Below, one piece after another: positions 8,850-17,639 of a DNA stretch of 64,000 nt. The stretch lies in contig DASPLX010000036.1 of assembly GCA_035627375.1 (NCBI GenBank), positions 124,001 through 188,000 of the forward strand, given 5' to 3'. A program made the translations under genes and the position numbers. The notes below the pieces were generated by a model that did not search any database, had not been told where the DNA came from, and worked only from the letters and a program-made list of their open reading frames with translations. Numbering within the stretch: the first letter of the stretch is position 1; each line of letters opens with the position of its first letter. Source of the stretch: DASPLX01 sp035627375 (GTDB lineage: Bacteria > Pseudomonadota > Gammaproteobacteria > Burkholderiales > Burkholderiaceae_D).

Positions 8850-9923
8850 ATGCCGCGCACCGACGACTTACGTATCCGGGAAATGAAGGAATTGATTCCG
8901 CCTTCGCACCTGATCCGGGAATTTTCGTGTACCGACAAGGCGTCCGGCACGGTCTCGAGCGCCCGCACCGCGATCCACCGCATCCTGCACGGCCAGGACG
9001 ACCGCCTGCTGGTCGTGATCGGTCCCTGCTCGATCCACGATACCAAGGCGGCGATGGAATATGCCCGCCGTCTCGCCGAGCAGCGCGATCGCTTCATCGG
9101 CGACCTCGAAATCGTCATGCGCGTCTATTTCGAAAAGCCGCGCACCACCGTCGGCTGGAAGGGCCTCATCAACGATCCCTATCTCGACAACAGCTTCCGC
9201 ATCAACGACGGCTTGCGCGCCGCGCGCGAGCTGCTGCTGAACATCAACGAACTCGGCTTGCCGGCCGGTACCGAATTCCTCGATGTGATCAGCCCGCAAT
9301 ACATCGCCGATCTGATCAGCTGGGGCGCGATCGGCGCGCGCACGACCGAATCGCAGGTGCATCGCGAATTGGCATCCGGCCTGTCCTGCCCGGTCGGCTT
9401 CAAGAACGGCACCGACGGCAACATCAAGATCGCGGTCGATGCCATCAAGGCGGCGTCGCAGCCGCATCATTTCCTGTCGGTCACGAAGGGCGGCCATTCG
9501 GCGATCGTGTCGACCAGCGGCAACGAGGATTGCCACATCATCCTGCGCGGCGGCAAGGCGCCGAACTACGACGCGCCCAGCGTGGAAGCAGCCTGCCGCG
9601 ACATCGCGGCCAACGGCCTTGCCTCGCGCGTGATGATCGATGCTTCGCACGCGAACAGTTCCAAGAAGCCGGAGAACCAGGTGCCGGTGTGCGCCGACAT
9701 CGGCGGACAGATCGCGAACGGCGATACGCGCATCGTCGGCGTGATGGTCGAATCCCATCTCGTCGCCGGCCGCCAGGATCTGGTGCCGGGCAAGGAATTG
9801 ACGTACGGGCAGTCTGTCACGGACGGCTGCATCGATTGGGATGCCAGCGTGAAAGTGCTGGAAGGATTGGCGCAGGCGGTTCGTCAGCGCCGCCTGGCCG
9901 ATCCGGACGCTTATTCGGCGTAG
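8850..9923 (+). CDS. aroG: 3-deoxy-7-phosphoheptulonate (DAHP) synthase, type I
   Basis: A 357-aa class I DAHP synthase. It condenses phosphoenolpyruvate with erythrose 4-phosphate, the first committed step of the shikimate pathway. Family motifs are intact: GPCSIHD near residue 60, ARTTESQVHRELASGLSCPVGFKNGTDG in the middle (positions 9338-9420), and MIDASHANSSK (positions 9633-9665). The start is ATG 8850, preceded by TTGGAGAAAGCC, which places GGAG at a good distance; the TTG at 8838 is part of that ribosome-binding region. The gene is preceded by a putative Phe/Tyr attenuator. This suggests synthesis is controlled by aromatic amino acid supply in addition to the allosteric feedback known for the family. 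Which aromatic amino acid inhibits this isozyme cannot be read from the sequence. Confidence 0.95.
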   Translation: MPRTDDLRIREMKELIPPSHLIREFSCTDKASGTVSSARTAIHRILHGQDDRLLVVIGPCSIHDTKAAMEYARRLAEQRDRFIGDLEIVMRVYFEKPRTTVGWKGLINDPYLDNSFRINDGLRAARELLLNINELGLPAGTEFLDVISPQYIADLISWGAIGARTTESQVHRELASGLSCPVGFKNGTDGNIKIAVDAIKAASQPHHFLSVTKGGHSAIVSTSGNEDCHIILRGGKAPNYDAPSVEAACRDIAANGLASRVMIDASHANSSKKPENQVPVCADIGGQIANGDTRIVGVMVESHLVAGRQDLVPGKELTYGQSVTDGCIDWDASVKVLEGLAQAVRQRRLADPDAYSA

Positions 9924-10020
9924 CAGCCTGGGCGGCCCGTGCTCCGGCCAAGTTTGCCTTGGTAGTTGAGGCGGCGTTTGCTATAACAAGTAAAGGCATG
10001 CCATTGACAAGGAGGCAAAT

Positions 10021-10533
10021 ATGCGCCGGAGACTCTATTACATGCTGCCCGACGTTCCCAGCGCCCGGGCGTTGCTGGACGTCCTGCTGCTGGCTCGCAT
10101 CGAGGAACGGCATATGCATTTCTATGCGAAGGAAGGTACTTTGCCGTCCGATATGCCGGAAGCGAATTTCCTCCATAAGACCGACCTCGTGCATGGCGCC
10201 GAGCTGGGGATGGTGGTCGGCGGCGGCGCGGGTTTGCTGGGCGGTATCCTGCTCGTGATGTTCCCGCCCGACGGCATTCAACTGCAGATGATCGCCATCC
10301 TAGTGGCCGGCATCGGCGGGGCATTGTTCGGCACCTGGGTGTCGGGCATGGCGGCGGCGGCGATTCCCAATTCCCGTCTGAAGGCATTCCAGGACGGCAT
10401 CGAGAAAGGACAGGTCTTGCTGATGATCGATGTCCCCTACGGCAAGATCTCGGAAGTCGAGGAAATCGTGACCAAGCGTTATCCGGCGGCGAAATTCAGC
10501 GGCATCGAGCCGCATATTCCGGCCTTCCCCTGA
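10021..10533 (+). CDS. DUF1269-type small membrane protein
   Basis: A 170-aa protein with a central pair of glycine/alanine-rich hydrophobic segments (about residues 62-82 and 88-118: GMVVGGGAGLLGGILLVM and IAILVAGIGGALFGTW). These are flanked by soluble N- and C-terminal parts. This layout matches DUF1269-family proteins of unknown function, in which a glycine-rich membrane hairpin is embedded in a small alpha/beta domain. A strong ribosome-binding site, AAGGAGG, lies just before the ATG. It is 97 bp downstream of aroG on the same strand and convergent with the protease gene that follows. No specific role can be assigned. Confidence 0.75.
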   Translation: MRRRLYYMLPDVPSARALLDVLLLARIEERHMHFYAKEGTLPSDMPEANFLHKTDLVHGAELGMVVGGGAGLLGGILLVMFPPDGIQLQMIAILVAGIGGALFGTWVSGMAAAAIPNSRLKAFQDGIEKGQVLLMIDVPYGKISEVEEIVTKRYPAAKFSGIEPHIPAFP

Positions 10534-10563
10534 CCGGCTTCACGTGGCGAAGCGGTAACCTGG

Positions 10564-11196
10564 TCAATACCGCTTCGTCAGCGTCATCTGTTCGCCGTCG
10601 CGGCGCATTTCCACGCGATTCAGGAAAGACATGCCGAGCAGGACGATGGGCAAGCCGCTTTCCTGCACCACCGCGTCGACCTGATGCAATTCGATATCGC
10701 CGATCTTGACCGTATCGAGCTTGACCACGTACACGGGCACCAGGCCGTTGGCGGTGCTGACATGGCCCGTTCTTCCGCTCTTGTAATTGATGCCCAGCCG
10801 TAGCGCTTCGGCCGCCGGCAGGGCGATCATGGTCGCGCCGGTGTCGACCAGCATGCGCGAGGTGCCGCCGTTGATCTGGCCGTGGGTGTAGAAATGCCCT
10901 TGGCCGTTGGCTTGCAGGGTGACCTGAGCGTTGCCGGCCGGCGCGGCGCGGTTGGCATGACCGCCGATGGCGATCGTTTCGCGCTTGCCGTGATTGTCGA
11001 TCGTCGCGGCGCCGTCGCCGACCGCGATGAGCTTGATGCCCTGGACGATCGTGCCGCCTACGGAATACGTTTTCGGGGCGCCGCCATCCACCACCAGCAC
11101 GGCTTTTCCGGGGAACAGGCCGATCACGGTGATATCTGCCGCTTGCGCGACCGGGGCCAGCAGGCAGCAGCCGGCAACGAACATCGACAATTTCAT
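10564..11196 (-). CDS. Periplasmic retropepsin-like aspartic protease (TIGR02281 type)
   Basis: A 210-aa exported protein. The signal peptide is residues 1-19 (MKLSMFVAGCCLLAPVAQA), followed by a small beta domain and a single-lobe retroviral-type aspartic protease domain. Its active site is D118-T119-G120 within RMLVDTGATMIALP, and the later conserved segment is PIVLLGMSFLNRVEM. One DTG per chain means it should act as a dimer. The start at 11196 is chosen over the upstream in-frame ATG (11241) because AGGGAGGTG lies just before it and it gives a clean signal peptide. It lies downstream of yajQ on the same strand. The substrate is unknown. Confidence 0.85.
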   Translation of the reverse strand: MKLSMFVAGCCLLAPVAQAADITVIGLFPGKAVLVVDGGAPKTYSVGGTIVQGIKLIAVGDGAATIDNHGKRETIAIGGHANRAAPAGNAQVTLQANGQGHFYTHGQINGGTSRMLVDTGATMIALPAAEALRLGINYKSGRTGHVSTANGLVPVYVVKLDTVKIGDIELHQVDAVVQESGLPIVLLGMSFLNRVEMRRDGEQMTLTKRY

Positions 11197-11237
11197 GGGC
11201 ACCTCCCTAGAGCGACCGCTCCAAGCCCGTTCCGCCG

Positions 11238-11723
11238 TCAATCGCGGAAGTTGTTGAATTCGAGCGGCAGGTCCGTCACATCCTTGCGCAGCAGGGCGAT
11301 CGCGGCTTGCAGATCGTCGCGCTTGGCGCCGGAAACGCGCACGGCATCGCCCTGGATGCTGGCTTGCACCTTCATCTTGCTGTCCTTGATCACGCGCACG
11401 ATTTTCTTCGCGTCTTCCGACTCGATGCCGTTCTTGATCTTGATGACTTGCTTGACCTTGTCGCCGCCGATCTTCTCGACCTTGCCGATATCGAGGAAAC
11501 GGACGTCGACGTTGCGCTTGGTCATTTTCGCGGTCAGCACGTCGCGTACTTGGCCAAGCTGGAATTCGGAGTCGGCGAAGGCGGTCAATTCGAGTTCCTT
11601 TTGTTCGACGCGCGCATCGGTACCCTTGAAATCGAAACGCGTGGAAATTTCCTTGTTGGACTGGTCGACGGCGTTCTTCACTTCGACGGTATTGGCTTCG
11701 CAGACGACATCAAATGACGGCAT
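11238..11723 (-). CDS. yajQ: YajQ family cyclic-di-GMP-binding protein
   Basis: A 161-aa protein of the YajQ (UPF0234) family, with the characteristic N-terminus MPSFDVVCEANTVEVKNAVD and the FDFKGTDARVE segment. Length is exactly that of the family. Xanthomonas and Pseudomonas members bind cyclic-di-GMP and modulate a LysR-type factor; this is family knowledge and not shown here. A good ribosome-binding site (AAGGAGAG) precedes the ATG. Its 5' region is divergent from murB. The window also encodes an EAL protein at 14970-17621, so cyclic-di-GMP signalling is likely present in this cell. Confidence 0.95.
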   Translation of the reverse strand: MPSFDVVCEANTVEVKNAVDQSNKEISTRFDFKGTDARVEQKELELTAFADSEFQLGQVRDVLTAKMTKRNVDVRFLDIGKVEKIGGDKVKQVIKIKNGIESEDAKKIVRVIKDSKMKVQASIQGDAVRVSGAKRDDLQAAIALLRKDVTDLPLEFNNFRD

Positions 11724-11859
11724 TTCACTCTCCTTGATCTATTTGCTTTTTCTTGCCGGGCGGACAAGCCGGAGCGGTTCCGGAGGAGCGACGTGAACGG
11801 CGCGAATTTCCCCCTTTGTCCTTCCCGGATAATGCGATTTAGTTAACCTTTGATTCTAT

Positions 11860-11887
11860 CCGACAAAGATGCGGGCGGCTATATAAT
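11860..11887 (+). promoter_or_regulatory. Candidate murB promoter (nearly leaderless)
   Basis: TATAAT at 11882-11887, with CCGACA (four of six matches to consensus) at 11860-11865 and a 16-bp spacer. Transcription would begin at about 11893-11895, only 2-4 nt before the murB ATG at 11897. No Shine-Dalgarno sequence fits between them. Confidence 0.55.
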
Positions 11888-11896
11888 CGGGCTGCC

Positions 11897-12925
11897 ATGA
11901 CCCATTCCCTTCCTCTCCAATTCGATGTTTCCTTGCGCCAGCACAATACCTTCGGCGTCGACTGTTCGACCCGCGCCTATATGCCGGTTGTCGGCGCGGA
12001 AACCCTTATCGCGGTCCGGCGCGATGCGATGCTGGTCTGCATGCCGCGCCTGGTGCTCGGCGGCGGCAGCAACCTGCTGCTGACCCGCGATTTCGACGGC
12101 CTGGTCCTGCACATGCAGAATCGCGGCATCGAGATCGCCGGCGAGGACGCCGAGGCCACCCGCATTCGTGTCCAGGCCGGGGAAAATTGGCACGGCTTCG
12201 TGCAATGGACGCTGGCCAACGGGTTCTACGGCCTGGAAAACCTTTCCCTCATTCCGGGCAGCGTCGGCGCCGCGCCGATCCAGAATATCGGCGCCTACGG
12301 CGTCGAAGTGCGGGAATTCATCGAATCGGTGCGCGTCTTCGACTTCGTGTACGGCGAACTCCTGACGTTGGGCAGGGACGAATGCGAATTCGCTTATCGC
12401 GACAGCGTATTCAAGCATCGCCTGCGCGACCGGGCCGTGATCCTCGACGTGACTTTCGCTCTGCCGAAAGCCTGGCGGCCGAATCTGCGCTATGCGGACG
12501 TCGCGCAGGAGCTTGCCGCGCGCGGACTGGATGCGCCGACGGCGCACGACATCAGCGCCGCAGTGATCGCCATCCGTACGCGCAAGCTGCCCGATCCGGC
12601 GGTGATCGGCAATGCCGGCAGTTTCTTCAAGAATCCGATCGTGTCCGCGGAGAAGCGCGAGGCACTGCTGGCGGCGCATCCGCAATTGGTCAGCTATGCG
12701 CAACCGGACGGCAGTTTCAAGTTGGCCGCCGGCTGGCTGATCGATCAATGCGGCTGGAAGGGCAGGAGGGCCGGCGCGGCCGGCGTCTATGAAAAGCAGG
12801 CGCTGGTGCTGGTCAATCGCGGCGGCGCCAGCGGGAGGGAGATCGCCGCGCTTGCCGCCGCCATCCAGGCCGACGTCGCAGATCGTTTCGGCGTCGCTCT
12901 CGAACCGGAACCGGTCTTCGTCTGA
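11897..12925 (+). CDS. murB: UDP-N-acetylmuramate dehydrogenase (UDP-N-acetylenolpyruvoylglucosamine reductase)
   Basis: A 342-aa FAD-dependent reductase that makes UDP-MurNAc, the second committed step of peptidoglycan precursor synthesis. FAD-binding segments are recognisable: LGGGSNLLLT (about residues 54-63) and LIPGSVGAAPIQNIGAYG (about residues 119-136). NAGSFFKNP lies near residue 238, and the C-terminal QPDGSFKLAAGWLID contains the expected substrate-site region. The length and the E. coli-like (type I) arrangement are normal. ATG 11897 fits the family N-terminus (LRQHNTFGVDC shortly after). No ribosome-binding site is seen and a TATAAT lies ten bases upstream, so the mRNA may be leaderless. 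Confidence 0.96.
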   Translation: MTHSLPLQFDVSLRQHNTFGVDCSTRAYMPVVGAETLIAVRRDAMLVCMPRLVLGGGSNLLLTRDFDGLVLHMQNRGIEIAGEDAEATRIRVQAGENWHGFVQWTLANGFYGLENLSLIPGSVGAAPIQNIGAYGVEVREFIESVRVFDFVYGELLTLGRDECEFAYRDSVFKHRLRDRAVILDVTFALPKAWRPNLRYADVAQELAARGLDAPTAHDISAAVIAIRTRKLPDPAVIGNAGSFFKNPIVSAEKREALLAAHPQLVSYAQPDGSFKLAAGWLIDQCGWKGRRAGAAGVYEKQALVLVNRGGASGREIAALAAAIQADVADRFGVALEPEPVFV

Positions 12926-13080
12926 GCGGCCGGCCGGTCTCTTGACGGCAAGCGATTCTCGCGCGAGACGCGCTTCCATCGCCACGCCGCGACCGATCCG
13001 GCTTCTGTTGCGCGCACGAAGCGCGTTGCGATTTGTCCAACCGGTGAGGGCGGTATGCCGCTCCGGATAGGTTTTTCGCC

Positions 13081-14541
13081 ATGCATCGTTTCGCACCGTC
13101 GCAAGTCAGGGCCGGATTGGCGCGCCATTTGCGCAATCCGGAATTTCGGAATACGCGGCTGCCGCTGTTCGGGATGCTGGCGGCGTTGATCGCGTTCACC
13201 GCCATTGCGATAGGATCGTACTACAGCATCAATCGCTTGCAGGAGCTGGGACGCCTGGTGAGTCGCACCCACATGGTCCTGGAGAGGCTGGAACTTGTCT
13301 ATGCGCAACTGAAGGACGCGCAATCGAGCGCCCGGATCTTCATCATTTCCGGTACGCCGAAACTTCTCCGGGAGTTCGAGTTCTATTCTAGCGAACTCGA
13401 TAACGAACTGGACGCCTTGCGGCGCCTGGTGGCGGATAGTCCCCAGCAGGCGCGCAATTTTTCGTCACTCCGTACCTTGATCGATACGCACCTCGCTTTC
13501 ATACATTCTGGAATCTCTTTGCGTCGAACTGACCGCGCGGCCAACGCGATCGCCCATGTCGCCTCGGAAGAGGGCATTCGCTTGATGGACAATGTGCGGG
13601 CAGGGATCGCGATCATGCGTGATGCCGAGGAGTCGCTGCTGCAGGCCAGATCGGCGGCGGTCGAGCGGCATACGCAAAACACCAAGCTGTTGATCGTGTT
13701 CGGCAGCTGTGGCGCTTACCTGATGATGAGCGGCGCTTATTTCCTATTGCGCAGCGAAACGCAAAGGCGCCGCCAAGCCGATCGCGCCTTGCACGACGCC
13801 AACGAGGAACTGCATCGGCATGCGAACCAGCTGGAAGCGACCAACAAGGAGCTGGAGAGTTTCAGCTATTCCATCTCGCATGATTTGCGCATTCCCTTGC
13901 GCGCCATCGCCGGCTATACCGGCATGCTCGAGGAGGACTACGGCAATCGCCTCGACGACGAAGGCCGCAGGCTGCTCAAGGTCATCGGCGACAACAGCAA
14001 GCGCATGGGGGATTTGATCAACGATCTGCTTGCGTTTTCGCGGCTCGGACGAAAGGAAATCGCCGCGGTCGAGGTCGACATGACTTCCTTGGCCGCCGCG
14101 GCCGCCGAGGAGGTGGGCCGAGCCGAAGGAAGGGCTCCCACGCAATTGATCATCGAGAATATGCCGCCCGCCTGGGGCGACCGCGCATTGCTGCACCAGG
14201 TGTGGACCAACCTGATCTCGAATGCCTTCAAATACAGCGCGGATAGGAAGCCGTCGATCGTCCGGATCGAGGCCGAAGCCGCCGAGCAGGAGACGATCTA
14301 TCGCATTCGCGATAACGGCGTCGGCTTCGACATGCGGTATTACGACAAGCTGTTCGGCGTGTTCCAACGCCTGCACAGCGCCGAGGAATTTCCCGGCACC
14401 GGGGTCGGCCTGGCGATCGTTCAGCGCATCGTCGTGCGCCACGGCGGGCGCGTGTGGGCCCAGAGCGAAGCCGGCAAGGGCGCGACTTTCCATTTCTCGT
14501 TGCCGAGGAGAACCAACAATGCCGATGTCGGCGGCGCCTGA
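13081..14541 (+). CDS. Membrane sensor histidine kinase with CHASE3-like sensor domain
   Basis: A 486-aa sensor kinase. TM1 is at about residues 28-50 and TM2 at about 201-221. They enclose a mostly helical extracytoplasmic domain of the CHASE3 type. A short coiled coil follows, then a HisKA domain with the phospho-acceptor H267 (SISHDLRIPLRAI) and a HATPase domain with N (LISNAFKYSA), G1 (DNGVGFD) and G2 (GTGVGLAIV) boxes. The H-box sequence is of the phytochrome/Cph1 class that pairs with Rcp1-like single-domain regulators. Such a regulator follows immediately, overlapping this gene by 23 bp. The signal is unknown. The start is weakly supported by its ribosome-binding site but gives a sensible cytoplasmic N-terminus. 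Confidence 0.88.
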   Translation: MHRFAPSQVRAGLARHLRNPEFRNTRLPLFGMLAALIAFTAIAIGSYYSINRLQELGRLVSRTHMVLERLELVYAQLKDAQSSARIFIISGTPKLLREFEFYSSELDNELDALRRLVADSPQQARNFSSLRTLIDTHLAFIHSGISLRRTDRAANAIAHVASEEGIRLMDNVRAGIAIMRDAEESLLQARSAAVERHTQNTKLLIVFGSCGAYLMMSGAYFLLRSETQRRRQADRALHDANEELHRHANQLEATNKELESFSYSISHDLRIPLRAIAGYTGMLEEDYGNRLDDEGRRLLKVIGDNSKRMGDLINDLLAFSRLGRKEIAAVEVDMTSLAAAAAEEVGRAEGRAPTQLIIENMPPAWGDRALLHQVWTNLISNAFKYSADRKPSIVRIEAEAAEQETIYRIRDNGVGFDMRYYDKLFGVFQRLHSAEEFPGTGVGLAIVQRIVVRHGGRVWAQSEAGKGATFHFSLPRRTNNADVGGA

Positions 14542-14983
14542 ACTTCAACCGGTCGAGATCCTGCTGGCGGAAGATGCCCCGACCGACGCGGAAATGACGA
14601 TGCGCGTCTTGAAGAAGCGCGGTCTGGCGAACCATGTCGTCTGGGTCAAGGACGGCTCGGAAGCGCTAGAATTCCTGTTTCGCACCGGCAGTTTCTCCGA
14701 GCGTGGCGAGGCGCGCCCGAAGCTCGTCCTGCTCGATGTGAAGATGCCGAAGGTCGACGGTCTCGATGTCCTGCGCCGGATGATGGAAGACGAACTGCTG
14801 CGCCTGATCCCGGTGGTGATGTTCACCTCCTCCGCGGAAGAACGCGACATTCTCGACTGCTACCGGCTCGGCGCCAACAGCTATGTCGTCAAGCCGATGG
14901 ATCTCGACGAATTCGACCGCGTGGTAAGCGAACTGGGCTTGTATTGGATGCTGCTCAACAGGACGCCGAATGAACATGGTTGA
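14519..14983 (+). CDS. Single-domain response regulator (Rcp1-like)
   Basis: A 154-aa receiver domain alone. Acidic residues E/D in ILLAEDAPTD, the phospho-acceptor D73 (VLLDVKMP), the switch T/S (VVMFTSS) and the Lys of VVKPMD are all in place. There is no output domain, as in Rcp1-type regulators that relay phosphate or act by protein contact. Start ATG 14519 is preceded by GAGGAGA at a good distance. The gene overlaps the kinase upstream by 23 bp and the EAL protein downstream by 14 bp, so the three genes are very likely translated from one message. Inference: the kinase phosphorylates this protein and possibly also the receiver domain of the next one. Confidence 0.9.
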   Translation: MPMSAAPELQPVEILLAEDAPTDAEMTMRVLKKRGLANHVVWVKDGSEALEFLFRTGSFSERGEARPKLVLLDVKMPKVDGLDVLRRMMEDELLRLIPVVMFTSSAEERDILDCYRLGANSYVVKPMDLDEFDRVVSELGLYWMLLNRTPNEHG

Positions 14984-17621
14984 ACGATTCCCGCCAGAAC
15001 CGTCGCCGGCGCGCGATCCGGCAGCCGCAGCCATCCGCATCCTCATGGTCGAAGATGAGCCGACCGATATGGAGCTTGCCTTGCGGCATTTGCGGCGCGA
15101 AGGTGTCGCGGTCGAAATGCGCCGCGTGGAAACGCCCGAGGATTTCATCGCCGGGCTCGAAGACTTCAAGCCGAATCTGATTCTGTCCGACTACTCATTG
15201 CCCCGCTTCGATGGATTCTCGGCATTGTCGATCGCGTCGCGGCAGGTTCCCGATATTCCTTTCATATTCCTTTCCGGGAAGATCGGCGAGGAAAACGCGA
15301 TCGAGGCCTTGAAGCGCGGCGCCATCGACTATGTGCTGAAGACGAATCTGAACCGGCTGGCGCCCGCGGTTCGCCGGGCGCTGGAAGAGTCGCGCACGCG
15401 CGCCGCGCATCGTCATGCGGAGTCGCGTTTCCGCGATCTGATCGAATACGCGCCGCATGCCATCGTCGTGCTGAACCAGCGCGGCGAAATCGAGATCGTC
15501 AATGCGCAGGCCGAGATGCTGTTCGGTTACCGGCGCGATGAACTCGCCGGCCGGAAGAGCGACATCCTGTTTTCCGGACCGTTTCCCGCGTGGGCCGACA
15601 AGCTGCGCACAGGCGCGCGACGGCCGGAGAAGAGCACAGCGCAGGCGCTGACCTTCGAGGCGCGGGGACGCCGCAAGGGCGGCGCGGAGTTTCCGGCGGA
15701 AGTCAGTTTCAGTCCGCTCCAGACGGAGGACGGGCTCTGGATATCGAGCGTGATCCGCGACGTGTCGGCGCGCAAGGAGCAGGAGGGCCGCATCGCGCGC
15801 TTGTCGCGCATCCATGCCGCGCTCGCGGCGATCAACAATGCGATCGTGCGCATCCGCGAGCGCAAGCTGTTTCTCGACGAGGCGTGCAGGATCGCCGTCG
15901 AGGCCGGGCAGTTCGCCGCCGCATGGATCGGCATGCTCGATACGAAGACCTTGCGCATCGTCCCGGTGGCTTCGTGCGGAGTCGGCAGCGAGTTTCTGGG
16001 CGACCTGGAAGTCAGCATGGACGAACGCCTGCCGATCGGTCACGGACCGAGCGGCGTCGCGCTGCGGACGCGCAGCGGCAGCATGGTCCAGGATATCGAG
16101 TCGGACCAGCGCGCGGCACCCTGGCGTACAGCCCTGCTCGAGCGCGGTTTCCTCTCGGCCTGCGCGATGCCCCTGTTGATCGATGGCCGGCCGGTCGGTT
16201 CGCTGGTGCTGTATGCGCGGCAGAAGAATGTCTTCGACGACGAGGACCTGAGGCTGCTGTCGATGGTGGCGGCCGACATCTCGTTCGCGCTCGATCATTT
16301 CAGCAAGGAAGAGCAGCTCAACTATCTTGCCTATTTCGATCCGCTCACCGGCTTGCCGAACCGCAGCCTGTTCCAGGATCGCCTCGCGCAGTTGATCGCG
16401 GCGGAGACCGACAAGCAGCGCGGCTCCGTGGCGATCGTCTTCCTCGATCTCGACCGCTTCCGCAATATCAACGCGAGTTTCGGACGCCTGGCGACCGACG
16501 GCCTGCTGCGCGAAGTCGCGCGGCGCCTGCGCGATGCGCTGCCCGATTCGGGATGCCTGGCGCGCATCCATGCCGATTGTTTCGCCTTCGTGCTCAAGGA
16601 CGTCAAGGACGAAGCCGATGTGATCGCCTTGCTCGAACGCAGGGTCGCGGCCAGCCTGGCGGAGCCGGTGGCCGCGCTCGAAAAGGATGTGCGCATTTCG
16701 GCCACGGCCGGCATCGTGCTCTATCCGGCCGATGGGCGCGATGTCGATACCTTGCTGCGCAACGGCGAGGCGGCGCTCAAGAACGCCAAGGCGGCCCGGG
16801 TTCCCTATTTGTTCTACACGGCGGCCATGAACGCCAGAGCCGCGGAGAAATTGTCGATCGAAAACCGCTTGCGGCGCGCCCTGGAACTGGAGCAGTTCGT
16901 CTTGCATTACCAGCCCAAGGTGGACATGGCGAGCGGGAAGATCGCCGGCCTGGAAGCCTTGATCCGCTGGCAAGAGCCGGGCGGCGGCCTGGTGCCGCCG
17001 GAGAAGTTCATTCACATCCTCGAAGAGACCGGCTTGATCGTGGATGTCGGCTACTGGGTGATCGCCGCCGCGCACCGCCAGGCGCGCGCTTGGGCGGCGC
17101 GCGGCATCGACCCGCCGCGCATCGCCGTCAACGTTTCGCAGTTGCAGATCCGGCAGAAGGATTTCGTGCGCCATATCCTGCGCCTGCTCGGCGTCGCCTA
17201 CGATGGCGGGCTGGAGCTCGAAATCACGGAAAGCCTGTTCATGCAGGGCGAAGACCAGGAGTCGGCGCGGAACAAGCTCGCACGCCTGCGCGAGCGCGGC
17301 ATCACGATGGCGATCGACGACTTCGGCACGGGTTATTCATCGTTGAGCTATATCGCGCACCTGCCGATCGATACGCTCAAGATCGACCGCTCCTTCGTCG
17401 CCGACATGGCCACCAGCACCGACCACATGGCGATCGTCTCGACCATCATTTCGCTCGCGCACGCCTTGAACCTGAAGGTGGTGGCCGAGGGTGTCGAGAC
17501 GGAAGAGCAGTGCCACTTGCTCAAGTCGCTCGAATGCGACCAGGTCCAAGGCTATTTGTACGGGCGTACCGCGCCGCCCGAAGAGATCGAGGCCAGGCTG
17601 CTGGAAGAACAGGCGGCGTGA
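14970..17621 (+). CDS. Receiver-PAS-GAF-(degenerate GGDEF)-EAL protein, probable cyclic-di-GMP phosphodiesterase
   Basis: An 883-aa multidomain signalling protein. The receiver domain is at residues about 20-135 (D74 in LILSDYSLP), PAS about 150-265, GAF about 280-440, GGDEF-like about 450-610 and EAL about 625-870. The GGDEF signature loop is replaced by HADCF at residues 534-538, so diguanylate cyclase activity is not expected. The EAL domain keeps its key motifs: EALIRW (E662), LEITES, IDDFGTGYSSL, KIDRSFV and VAEGVE. It should therefore degrade cyclic-di-GMP, with the GGDEF-like domain perhaps serving as a GTP sensor, as in some related proteins. It is the last gene of the kinase/regulator operon, so phosphorylation of its receiver is the likely control. 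Confidence 0.9.
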   Translation: MNMVERFPPEPSPARDPAAAAIRILMVEDEPTDMELALRHLRREGVAVEMRRVETPEDFIAGLEDFKPNLILSDYSLPRFDGFSALSIASRQVPDIPFIFLSGKIGEENAIEALKRGAIDYVLKTNLNRLAPAVRRALEESRTRAAHRHAESRFRDLIEYAPHAIVVLNQRGEIEIVNAQAEMLFGYRRDELAGRKSDILFSGPFPAWADKLRTGARRPEKSTAQALTFEARGRRKGGAEFPAEVSFSPLQTEDGLWISSVIRDVSARKEQEGRIARLSRIHAALAAINNAIVRIRERKLFLDEACRIAVEAGQFAAAWIGMLDTKTLRIVPVASCGVGSEFLGDLEVSMDERLPIGHGPSGVALRTRSGSMVQDIESDQRAAPWRTALLERGFLSACAMPLLIDGRPVGSLVLYARQKNVFDDEDLRLLSMVAADISFALDHFSKEEQLNYLAYFDPLTGLPNRSLFQDRLAQLIAAETDKQRGSVAIVFLDLDRFRNINASFGRLATDGLLREVARRLRDALPDSGCLARIHADCFAFVLKDVKDEADVIALLERRVAASLAEPVAALEKDVRISATAGIVLYPADGRDVDTLLRNGEAALKNAKAARVPYLFYTAAMNARAAEKLSIENRLRRALELEQFVLHYQPKVDMASGKIAGLEALIRWQEPGGGLVPPEKFIHILEETGLIVDVGYWVIAAAHRQARAWAARGIDPPRIAVNVSQLQIRQKDFVRHILRLLGVAYDGGLELEITESLFMQGEDQESARNKLARLRERGITMAIDDFGTGYSSLSYIAHLPIDTLKIDRSFVADMATSTDHMAIVSTIISLAHALNLKVVAEGVETEEQCHLLKSLECDQVQGYLYGRTAPPEEIEARLLEEQAA

Positions 17622-17639
17622 CAGCAGGCGGCGGGACTT

